Shown: one piece after another, positions 1 to 9,609 of the stretch | Numbering within the stretch: the stretch's first letter is position 1 | Layout of the letters: each line of letters starts with the position of its first letter | Assembly: GCF_023278565.1 (NCBI RefSeq) | Contig: NC_064675.1 | Location: 3,906,001-3,970,000, forward strand | Length of the DNA: 64,000 nt | Origin: Colletotrichum lupini | Taxonomy: Eukaryota; Ascomycota; Sordariomycetes; Glomerellales; Glomerellaceae | Reading direction: 5' to 3' | Notes under the pieces: model-generated | The model's database searches: none | The model's input: only the letters and a program-made list of their open reading frames with translations | What the model was told of the DNA's origin: nothing | Translations under genes and position numbers: made by a program

Positions 1-1233
1 CTCGGGGAAGATGGCCCGGACAGGACATCGACCCATCTGCAGCCTTAGGTTCTTGCTATGGAGGCAGTCAGCACCTTTCAGGCCACCAAACCTCCGCATA
101 GTTGTCAATATCACACTCACCCATACGCTTCGGTACCGGTCCATGGAATCTAATCATGTGTCAGTAAGACGAACCGCAGCCTCAAAATTTAGATCGATAC
201 GGACCTCGCCATTATGGACGCCAATGCTAGCAATGACACCAAATGGCCTGATGATGTCGAAGGCAGCTCTAAGAGCTGGGCTCAGACCGACAACCTCAAT
301 AACGACATCAGCTCCGCGGCCATCAGTCACCTCCTTGATCCGCTTCTCCATGCCTGCACGATCAGTCTTGAAGTTCAAGGGCTCGGCTCCGAGGCCTCTA
401 GCAAGCTCTAGGCGACTGTCTACGCTGTCAATGGCAAAAAGATGCTTGGGACGGTACTCGAGCGCCGAAATCACGGCACAAAGGCCGACGGGTCCGCAAC
501 CAATGACAACGGCGGTGGCGTTTGATCTCTCTTCTTCCTTGAGCAAGTTGAAGCCAGATTTGGCGCCGAAGAAGCCGGTTGGGAAGATGTCGGCCATGAG
601 AACCAGAGCATTGTCGGAGATGGTGGTTGGAGCCTTCATGGCGGTTCCGTCGGCATCAGGGATACGCACGTATTCGGCCTGACCGCCATCCAGCGCACCG
701 CAGCCAAAGAGCTTGCTACGAGCGCAACGGGATGTGTACCCGTTCTTGCAATAGAAGCAATTCATGCTAGAGAACCATGTTGGAGGTTTATTCGGCACGG
801 GAGAGTGAAGAGGACTTACCACGACGAGGTGAAGGGAGAGACAACCCTGTCACCAATGTTCAAGGAGGTCACAGCGGCGCCTTTTTCAATGACCGTACCG
901 GTGAACTCATGGCCCATGATGAAGCCTGTCTCGGATGGCTGGTGGCCGCGGAAAACATGCAGTTCTCTAAGATTTGTGTGAGAAGGAAGGAAAAGGAGCA
1001 CGGTGGACTAAGGAGTGCCTCACGAGCCGCACAGAGCCGTTGCCTGCACCTTGACGATTACGTCGCCATCGTCTTGGACTATGGAACTGGTCAGTGACAA
1101 CTGGAAGCTGACATGAAGCTCATCGGGGAGCAGCAAGATGGGCAAGCGAACCGGTAGGGATGGGGCGTTGCTCGACGGATACAGATCGCGGTCCGTTGAA
1201 GACAACGGCGCGCATGGTTCCTGAGGTAGACAT
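1..1233 (-). CDS. zinc-dependent alcohol dehydrogenase, GroES-like (3' end beyond window)
   Basis: Oxidises an alcohol or aldehyde with NAD(P)+, presumably in the cytosol; the closest family type is the glutathione-independent formaldehyde dehydrogenase-like MDR group. Coding exons on the minus strand are 1233-1152, 1078-1024, 966-820, 766-205, 149-121 and 55-1 (continues off the left edge). All junctions are GT..AG and restore one frame. The start ATG at 1233 gives MSTSGTMRAVVFNGPRSV. Visible residues: catalytic-zinc Cys44 (ALCGS) and His65-Glu66 (GHE); structural-zinc cysteines 95, 98, 101 and 109 (spacing C-x2-C-x2-C-x7-C); Rossmann GCGPVG at 184-189, followed by an acidic residue (AID, Asp208) that favours NAD over NADP. 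The last visible exon carries GRCPVRAIFPE, typical of the family C-terminal half. It is the only gene left of the AT-rich block, so neighbours give no clue to substrate. Family assignment is firm; substrate is unknown. Confidence 0.9.
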
Positions 1234-3200
1234 TGCGGGGGTTTGTTCGGATGGGTTTGGAAGTAGATCACAGTGAAGGCGTTGATTGAGATACGAGAGC
1301 TCTCGGATGAGAATGTTTGGAAATCTCCAGGGGTTGTGGCAGTCTCAGCAGAGGTAATGAGGAGCAATAAGAAGCCGAGGCACGCAGCCAGAAACACAGT
1401 CGTATTGGTCCTCGGTGATGCTGGATGATGTGGTTGTGAGGTGTGGTGAGGCACAGTTTGTATGCACGCCGGGCCAATCACCTCGCCCCCGCTCCCATTG
1501 CCGTTCATCGGAGCATCACTGTGCGAGCGAGTGCGTACACAGGGCGGGCAGTTGGCGTGCACGAATAGAGATGAAGTGAAAAAGAGGATTAAAATCTGCC
1601 TACCCCGCGCAATTACCTAAGGCGGTTTTGTATCGGAGTAGTTTGCGCTTTCGCCAGACATGTCGTGGAAAGTAAGTGATGAAGTGAATGAACCCCTTCC
1701 GTGGCAGCAAGTATCGTAGCGTAAGATCGACATGGCATATCCTGAGTACAGTTTCTCGTAGAAGTCGACCGACAATCACTAGATAGGAATCACAAGTGCG
1801 GGAAGTAGGTTAGAGGTATGCAGGGCTATGGTCGCTCTGCTCTGTATGAGTATAGTTCCTACAATGGAATGTAATGTCTGACCCTAGCATTCTGTTTCAT
1901 GCGTTAGTATGTTCCTCGTCAGATAAAGGTGAAGATGCAAATCAGGCTTGACAAAGTCGCAGAGGGCGTTAGGTTGATGGCTGCGGCTCATATTGATTGA
2001 CTCGGCGGGCAAGGGAAGCAGGATGCGTTAGATCTAAGTTGACTTGCCGCGGTCCCGAGTCTAAGTGCCCGGCACCATAATGAGAATATTACACAGGGGT
2101 ATTATTCATGCTAGGAGAGACTCTCGCGTTATCTGGGTCGATGTCCAATGAGGGTTCCAATAAAGTACCTGTGGATAAGTAAGATAGCGCACATGGCCGA
2201 TGGATGGACCTACTGTGTAGATAGTGAGGTACACGACGGATACCCCAAGTACCTAGAAAGTTGACAGACCAGCCGTCTGACAGCTCGCAACCTTGAAGAG
2301 GGCTGGAATGGTTGGCGCCTTCTAGAAACTTACCTTGGGGTGGCTTTCTATGCATACTACATGCCGTACCACGCGGGTGACGGATTTATCCGCCGCTTTT
2401 TCCAGCCAAACCTGCCACTTTAACAGCAAATAAAGGAATATATGGTAATTTTGTCTTTGGAGAGAAAGAAAAAAAAAAGGGCTTTTCTTTTTATAATTAT
2501 ATAATGTTCTATTCATTTTTTGAGCTTATTAGGTATTGAATAAACCCTTGGGATAAGGAGAGAGCTTGAGAAAAGCGGCGGATGGATGTGTCACCTGCGT
2601 GCGTACCTAGGCGTACCTAGGGGTGGTGGATAGCGGCCCTGCCACCCTGAGCCAGATCCCCCGCTCGTACGTGCCACCACCTCTGTCTAAAAATCGGGGA
2701 CCACTTTGCTGAAGAACCCCTCGTCTGGGGTAAGACGGGTAAGGTAGGGGGCAAAAGTCCCTCTTATCGCCGGTCGGGGAACAGAAGACGTCTTGGGATG
2801 CCAACGTCTTGGCCACAAAATAGGACGTGACGGGGCTAGACGGTCGGTTTCGTCCTGTTCATATTGCGTGAGTAAAATTGCATCCTCTTCGTTGGTACGG
2901 AGGATTGGGTGTAGTGATGGTGTCTGTTGATGACAGAAGGACGATCCCTAAGTTTCCTTGAAATATCCATACACTAAGATATGCTCCATTGCTAACGTCC
3001 CGTGATTGTGGAAAGGAAGGGAGATAAGGGAAATACCGAGCCCAGCGTTTACATATGACACCCGACACCAAATGGAGTTTTGTAACTACCGGTTCAAGAA
3101 CAGACTGGTGCCATTACCTTGTTGCAATTCTGGCATGTAATTTTTCTTTAATCTTGGGTATAGTGTGCTGATTTCTCCTGAGTGAGGTACGTCTGCGCCT
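1234..3200. other. gene-free spacer upstream of the alcohol dehydrogenase
   Basis: About 2 kb of ordinary-composition DNA. The first few hundred bases should contain the dehydrogenase promoter. Only short overlapping open frames without recognisable domains occur here. A poly-A tract lies near 2468-2480, and a direct repeat of GTACCTAGG is at about 2605-2622. I see no tRNA or other RNA gene. The composition turns sharply AT-rich at about 3200. Confidence 0.6.
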
Positions 3201-3339
3201 CCGCCCTTTTAAAGTAATGGGCCCAAAAAAATGCACATAATTATATATTAAATAATCATACTATTATAGTACTTATATAACGCTATTAAGTATTATTATT
3301 TTAAAATAAACTTCGAGATTTTGAAGTTATTAAATAACT

Positions 3340-3535
3340 CTTTATTATAAAAATAAAGTTACTTACTTTATTATTTGTCTAATTATTAATATTATATAAG
3401 TATATTATATATTATATTAATTTATAGTTCCTATAAAGTATTATATATATTAATTATATAAGTAATACTACTTTTATAAGCTTATATAAGTAATAGAAAG
3501 TATTAGAATATAACGGAATATATTAGAATTCTTTT
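3340..3535 (+). repeat. fragment of the 514-bp LTR family
   Basis: The sequence resembles the first part of the solo LTR at 4126-4639, including the AAAGTTACTTAC-like start and the AAGCTTATATAAGTAAT region, but is heavily decayed towards TpA. No second end was found. Confidence 0.5.
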
Positions 3536-3690
3536 ATAAGAGGGAGAGATAAAAAGAAAGAAAGAAATTCTAAAAAAAAACGTTTACTAAGATAGTATAA
3601 GTATTTACTAATACTGTGTATTAATATCGTATAACCGATATCGAGAATCGCCCGAGCAGCTAGTAAAAGTAGAAATAAAAAACAAATATA
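3530..3690 (+). repeat. R1 repeat, 3' fragment
   Basis: Carries the R1 3' module: the palindrome CGATATCG, then GAATCGCCCGAGCAGCTAG, then the A-rich tail GAAATAAAAAACAA. Only about the last 160 bp of R1 are present, which fits a 5'-truncated copy or one cut by later insertions. Confidence 0.65.
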
Positions 3691-3699
3691 TTCTTTTAT

Positions 3700-3968
3700 A
3701 TTTATAATATAACCTATATTAAAGGGATTTTTAGCTTTATAAAATATAATTCTTAAGTTAGTATTAATATACTAAATCTTAATATCCGTATTAGCTTAGT
3801 TATTTATAATATTTATATTATTATTTAGCTAGATTTTATATTATTAAAAAGTATTATGCTACTCTTTAAGTATACTTATATTAGTTATAATAGCTAGGGC
3901 GTCGAGGGGGCCTAAGAATTTATCAAGCCCTAGAGGGGGGGACTTATTAAGGGGTATTTTTAAATAGT
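3700..3968 (+). repeat. R2 repeat, internal fragment
   Basis: Matches the middle of the R2 copies at 15918-17026 and 20253-21309 (TATAACCTATATTAAAGG through the G-rich GAGGGGGGGACTTATTAA). Both R2 ends are missing. Confidence 0.55.
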
Positions 3969-3969
3969 A

Positions 3970-5486
3970 GTTTATTTATTTAATATTCTGCCTTTACTAG
4001 CTACTCGGGCGATTCTCAATATCGATTACACAGTATTAATATATAGTATTAGTAAATACTTATACTATCTCGCTAAACCAATTTTTTTAGATTTTCTACT
4101 TTTTTAACTATCCCTTTTATAAAGTTGTTACGAAGGTAACTTTGTTTACCTTATTATTCGCCTTATTATCAATATTACGTAAGCAAACTATATACCATAT
4201 TAATCTACGATTTCTGTAGATTATTAAAGGTATTGATTATGTAAGCAATACTGCTTATATAAGCTTACGTGAGCAATGGAAAGTACTAGAAGGTAACTGA
4301 ATAATCTAGAATTTACTCGAGGCGGAATTACGTACTACGATTACGCATTCACTTACGTATACGCTTATTAATTATATCATAATTAATAAGCAATAGAATA
4401 TTCTAGTAGGAGGTTTTTATGCCTATATATAGGCGTGTATTTGCCTACCTAGACCTTTCGTTAAGCAAGCAACTTCTCATATAGTAATTCAACTATATTA
4501 CTCTCTTTACTACAAAAACCTCTTTTATATACGCTTATTTCCCCTATATTCATATATTCTTGCTTCTATATGAATATTCACTTTTTATATTCTTTAGAAG
4601 AATATCCCGCATTACCTCGTTAAAGCTATACGTGCTAGAAAAGTTTATAATTACGGATTATTAATAGTAATATTAGGCACCCGACGCTACTACTTTATAA
4701 GCTTTATAGCCCGCTAGGTAATAGTAGCTTATAATAGTAATATTATAAATACCCTCGTTACTATTATTAAATAATATTAACCTTACGATATTTATTATAC
4801 TTTTAACTTTAACTCGTATATATATATATATTCGTTACCTCGTTTCCTTTATTAAAATTAAAAACGCTATTTCCCTCGCTATTACTATCGCTATTACTAT
4901 TACTATTTAACTATCTATTTTAAACATACTTTATTAAAATACTAAGACGCTAATAGCTCGTTAACCCTTAGGGCTTTCTTAATAACTAAAAGTTTAATTT
5001 TATAAATATTATACTAAACGACCCCGAGCTATAAAAAGACTACCTTAATAAATATTATATTAAGAATATTAACTTATAAAAAATAAATAAATATATTATA
5101 ATAAGCGTCGCACTTATTAGCGCCCTTTTAATATAATAAAATATAAATAAGCCTAGACTTAATAATATAATTAGGAGCTTAAAAAGAGTATAAGCGAGCG
5201 TATTAAATAAAAATATTAATAGGGAGAGGTTATTATTAAATAAGATAAAGGGAGAAAGTAAAAAGTAGTATTTAGCTATTTAAAGGGCGATTAATATATT
5301 ATACCGGGATTATTAATATTTTAAGTTTAGTTAGTATTAATAATTAATAATAGCTACGGCTAGCTATAGTTAGTTATAAAGTTTTATTAAAGTACGTAAT
5401 AAAGATATTTAATATTAACCCTAATAGACTAGCTTACTTATAAAAGTAAAAATAGCCCCTAATAAGGCGGACCGGACCCTAAAGGG
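3970..5486 (-). repeat. R1 repeat, near full length, split by a solo LTR
   Basis: Inverted R1 copy. Its conserved 5' end (GGTCCGGTCCGCC) is at 5486 and its 3' module is near 3980-4090. The 514-bp solo LTR at 4126-4639 interrupts it. Without that insert its length is about 1.0 kb, like other full copies. Confidence 0.75.
4126..4639. mobile_element. solo LTR, 514 bp, with 5-bp target duplication AAAGT
   Basis: Begins TGTTACGAAGG and is flanked by AAAGT at 4121-4125 and 4640-4644. Other R1 copies, for example near 24118, have the uninterrupted site with a single AAAGT, so the borders are confirmed by an empty site inside the same window. There is no internal coding region, so this looks like an LTR-LTR recombination product of an LTR retrotransposon. 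Related copies are at 5515-5680 plus 6695-7062, and at about 26337-26851. Confidence 0.8.
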
Positions 5487-5680
5487 AAATAATAGTTTAT
5501 ATATTAATAAGTTCGTTTAATAAGTCTAGTACGTATAGCTTTAACGAAGTAATACGGGATATTCTTATAAAAGAATATAAAAAGTGAATATTTATATAGA
5601 AGTAAGAATATATAAATATAGGGGAATTAAGCGTATATAAAAGAGGTTTTTATAATAAAAAGAGTAATATAGTTAAATTA

Positions 5681-6694
5681 CCCCTTTAAGGTCCGGTCCG
5701 CCTTATTAGGGGCTATTTTCGCCTTTATAAATAAGCTAGTTTATTAAGGTTAATATTAAGTATTTTTATTACGTATTTTAATAAAACTTTATAACTAACT
5801 ATAGCCGGCTATAGTTATTACTAATAAGTACTAACGACCTCGTTATTATAATATATTAATCGCCCTCTAAATAGCTAAAAACTACCCCCTACTTTTTACT
5901 TTTTTTAATAGCGTTAGATTTTTCTTTTTAATCTTTCTTAATTTATTTTTACGTAGCGATTTTAAAGTATTAATAATACTCGGGAGTTAGTTAGGTATTT
6001 CGAGGCTATTATATTATATTAGTTAGGTATTAATAAGGGTAATACTTATATTAATATATATATTTCGGATCTTTAAGTTAATAATATCTAATCCGTATTC
6101 CTTAAGACGACCTTATTATAGTTCGGGGTCTTTTAGTATAATACTTATAGGATCGAACTTCTAGCCCTTAAAGCATCTTTATAAATTAATAAGTTAGCGT
6201 CTTAGTATTTCGATAGTATGTATTTAAAGTAAGTAATTCAATAGTAATAGTAATAATACAATAACGATAAACGGCGAGGGAAATAGCGTTTTTTAATTTT
6301 AATAAAAGAAACGAGGTAACGAATATATATATATATACGAGTTAAAATTAAAAGCGTAGTAAATATTAGTAATAAGAGCTTATAGAGGTCGGTATTATAC
6401 TCAACGACGGCAACGAGGGCATCTTTAATACTATACTATTATAAGCTATTATTATTTAGAGGGTAGTAAACTTAGCTAAGTAGGCGGCTTATAAAGTAGT
6501 AGCGTCGGGTACTTAATATTGCCATTAATCTATAATTATAAACTTTATAAAAGGGAAAGTTTAAAAAGGTAAAAAGTCTAAAAAAATAGTCTAACGAAAC
6601 AGTATAAGTATTTACTAATACTATATATTAATACTATATAACTAATATCGAGAATCGCCCGAGTAGCTAGCAAAAGTAAAAATAAAATAAATAA
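5681..6694 (+). mobile_element. R1 repeat, full length, 12-bp target duplication
   Basis: Starts CCCCTTTAAGGTCCGGTCCG and ends with an A-rich AAAATAAAATAAATAA-like tail. It is flanked by ATAGTTAAATTA at 5669-5680 and 6695-6706. The LTR copy near 26490 has the same site uninterrupted with one copy. No open frame of note. Confidence 0.85.
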
Positions 6695-7062
6695 ATAGTT
6701 AAATTACTATATAAGAAGTTACTTACTTAATAAAAGGTTTAAATAAGTAAATATACGCTTATATATAAGTACAAAAACCTCTTACTAAAATATTATATTA
6801 CTTATTAATTATAATATAATTAATAAGCGTATACGTAAGTAAATGCGTAATCGTAGTACGTAATTCCGTCTCGAGAGAATTCTAGCTTATTTAGTTACTT
6901 TCTAGTACTTTCTATTACTTACGTAAGCTTATATAAGCAGTATTACTTATATAATTAGTACCTATAATAATCTATAGAAATCGTAGATTAATATAGTATA
7001 TAGTTTACTTACGTAATATTAATAATAAGGCGAATAATAAAGTAAATAAAGTTACTTTTATA

Positions 7063-8217
7063 TAGTAGTTTTTTTCCGGCTTTATAAATATAAAAGATCG
7101 ACCTTAATAGGATTACGCTTTTAAGAGAAATTATATAATATAGTATACTTTTTAACTATATAATATACGCAATATATCCTAAGTACGTGCTTAATATAAT
7201 ATAATAATTTCGATATAAAAACTACTATTTAATTTAAAATAAGTAAGCTACCCTATAGCGGCGCTGGTTAAAAAAGTCGACGGTAGAAGTCGGCCGTAAT
7301 AGTTAACTATAATAGTTAGTTATAATAGTTAGAGGCGGCCCTTAATTATAGAGGTTCTAAACTTTAATAACGACGTAAAGGTTTTCAAAAAAAGGGCTAA
7401 ATAGGCTAATATTTACTACTTAAAGCTCGTAAAAATTCTTTTTATCCTTATTACTTTTAATATCGCCCAAAGCTACTCTCTATTTAAACTAAATAAATTT
7501 ACTAAATAAATTTACTAAATAAATTTACTAAATAAATTTATTAAATAGACTTATTAATATATAAACTACTACTTAGATAGCTAGTTAAATAACTAATTAA
7601 GAGGTTAGTTAGTTAAAATACTACTTCGATAAGAACTTACTCTACTCTTAGTATATAATTAGTAATTAATAAGCTAAAAATACCTATTAATAAGTCTACC
7701 CCTCTCGGGCTAGGCGCCCTTTTTAGCTAGCTCGACGTTATAACTATTATAACTAATATAAATATACTTAAGGATTAATAAAATACTTTTTAATAATACG
7801 GAATTTAGCTAAATAATAATACGAACGCCGTAAATAGCTAGGCTAATATAAACGTTAAAATTTAATATATTAATACTAATTTAGTTATAATAATTATAAT
7901 AAACGGGCTAAAAGTATATAGGGTTAAAATAATAAGCCGGCGCCTTCAATAGCTCTTATAGGACCCCCTAGGTAATAATAATACTTATATAAAAAAATAG
8001 ATGATATTAAACTTAGTTACCTATGCGGGCTAGTATTAGGAGGTCCTGCGCGTATTAAAATAAATAAAACTCGCCCTATAAGTAGCTAGAACTTAGGAGG
8101 ACTACGGTAGAAGATTAGGAGTTTTAGTTAGTAGTTAAGTATAGAGCGTATTATACCTAGTTTTCCTTAATACGTAATATACGGTACGGCCCCGGCGGAT
8201 TGCTCCGTTAGGGGGGA
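7063..8217 (-). mobile_element. R2 repeat, full length, 14-bp target duplication
   Basis: In its own orientation it starts with six C and then a CGGAGCAATCCGCCGGGG module (8217 side) and ends with a run of A followed by CTACTA (7063 side). It is flanked by AAGTTACTTTTATA at 7049-7062 and 8218-8231. Length is about 1155 bp. It contains the 13-bp tandem array at 7488-7552. No coding frame is visible. Confidence 0.8.
7488..7552 (+). repeat. 13-bp tandem repeat, five units
   Basis: ACTAAATAAATTT is repeated four times exactly, followed by one diverged unit. Shorter versions occur at the same place in other R2 copies (about 16550-16600 and 20800-20850), so it is an R2-internal minisatellite of variable length. 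Confidence 0.85.
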
Positions 8218-8235
8218 AAGTTACTTTTATAATAC

Positions 8236-9385
8236 TCCCTCTTTTACCTTATTAGCTATATTAAAATAGCTAACTAAGTACTTTAAAATAGATTTCTAAT
8301 ACCCTAGAATAGGTTTTTAGTACCCTAGAACAATTTTTTAGTACCCTAGAGTATTTTCCTTAAAATATTTATAAAAATATAAGGAAAATATATACCTATA
8401 TTAGGGGTATAATATAGGTTAAATAGGGTTATTAGGATCGTTTGAGCCTATTAGCTTAACGAATTCCTTATATTTAACCCGAGGTAAGGGTTTTGTTAAC
8501 CTATCGGTAGGCATTATAGTAAAAGGGAGATATTCTATTTTAATATTCCCTTTTTCTACTTCCTATTAAGTATAATAATAATATAGGGTAGTATACTTAG
8601 TCCTTTAGTAATATTCAGGATTATAAGCAAGAGATAATGCCCTATTATTATCGGTTTTAATAGTAATAGGTTTAATTTAATAACCTATTTTTAATAATAA
8701 ATTCCAAAGTTAAATAGCTTCTTAAATAGCTTCCCAAAGTTTATTAAATTTAGCCTCTATAGTAGAAAGTACTATAGTAGACTGTTTTTTAGACTTCTAG
8801 CTAATCAGGCTTCTATTTAATATCAATAAGTACCTAGAAGTTAATTTTTTAGTACTTTTATACCCGGCCTAGTTAAAATTAGTATAACTTACTAATTCTA
8901 TAGGCCCAATATTACTATTATAAGTAATATTATAATAAATAGTACTACTAAGGTATCTATAAATACCTTTTATTACTTTAAGTAGGTAAATAGTGGGCTT
9001 ATAGAGGTATTGGGAGATAAAACAGACTAAAAAGGCTTAATTAGCCCTAGTTATAACTATAGCATATATTAAAGATCCTACTAGGTATTAATAAGTCTTT
9101 AATAGCTTATTACGACCTAATATATATAACTAAGACCAGGGCCCGCCCCGTAGGCTTATAATAGTTATAATATACTATATATATAAGAATACGGAATATA
9201 AAGTAACTCTTATAAAACGGAAAAACTATAAATAAGTTATATATAAAGAAGAAGTAGTAATTACGTAATAAAGTAATTATTATAATTACTTTAAGTAAGC
9301 GCTTATTAATATTTACTAAGTAATTACCTAAATAAATAAGAGTAGTTATAATAAAAAATATATTTATAAATAAACTTATATATAG
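8236..9385 (-). mobile_element. Ty1/copia remnant 1: RNase H and polyprotein C-terminus
   Basis: Read on the minus strand, RIP-broken frames show the copia RNase H region. A GSLIYAI block lies near 9070. Then come SRYLL..SLISWKSKKQSTI..STIEAKF near 8760-8840, an acidic DNKG block near 8650, and the terminal VEKGNIKIEYLP..LTKPLPRVK segment near 8455-8560. Many internal stops are present. The rest of this copy continues at 15713-15917, on the other side of an inserted gypsy element. Three short repeats of a TACCCTAGA-containing unit occur downstream at about 8300-8355. Confidence 0.8.
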
Positions 9386-9609
9386 TGTTACGGTAGTGGG
9401 CATCAGGGCCCCTGTGGGCCCCGTGGCTCAGCCTTAGGCTACGAGGCTAAGCTCTTAGTAATTACGTAACGAGCTAGACTACTAGGCCTAAAGGGCTAGC
9501 TCGCTAGCTTCTGCCCACTATTCTATTTTTTCCCTCTTTATATTAAGTCTTTAGTTAATTTAGTTAATATAGTAACGTTCTAACCTACCTTAAGTTCTCT
9601 TTTATAATA
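9386..9609 (+). repeat. 5' LTR of the gypsy element
   Basis: 224 bp, starting TGTTACGG and ending in TTTATAATA, the decayed form of TTTCGTAACA seen in the partner LTR. By eye it differs from the 3' LTR at about 26 positions, all but one of them transitions, as expected if RIP rather than ordinary drift caused the divergence. Confidence 0.92.

Larger units (their letters stand above)
5515..8235 (-). mobile_element. second LTR of the 514-bp family, interrupted by R1 and by R2
   Basis: LTR pieces lie at about 5515-5680, 6695-7062 and 8218-8235. An R1 copy (5681-6694) sits between the first two and an R2 copy (7063-8217) between the last two. Each insert is flanked by a duplicated stretch of the LTR, and the uninterrupted LTR at 26337-26851 shows the original sequence. 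LTR orientation is minus relative to the 4126 copy. No 5-bp target duplication was found for this LTR. Confidence 0.7.

Noticed and set aside
154..822. Reading the alcohol dehydrogenase C-terminus as ending at 154
   Set aside because: The stop at 154 lies inside an intron (204-150); splicing restores the conserved WTG..KN..GRCPVR segment that continues to the window edge.
3970..5486. R1 as a DNA transposon or Helitron
   Set aside because: No terminal inverted repeats pair the two ends. A CTAGT near the 3' end resembles a Helitron terminus, but copies have long target duplications, which Helitrons lack.
7488..7552. CRISPR-like array
   Set aside because: Units are directly adjacent without spacers, and the host is a fungal nuclear genome; it is a minisatellite.
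9110..9403. 97-codon open frame on the minus strand just left of the gypsy LTR
   Set aside because: It is an AT-rich frame through RIP-decayed copia sequence running into the LTR; composition is Ile/Tyr/Phe-rich and the true copia frame is different.
9386..9609. Dating the gypsy insertion from LTR divergence
   Set aside because: By eye all but one of the LTR differences are transitions attributable to RIP, so a molecular-clock estimate would be meaningless.
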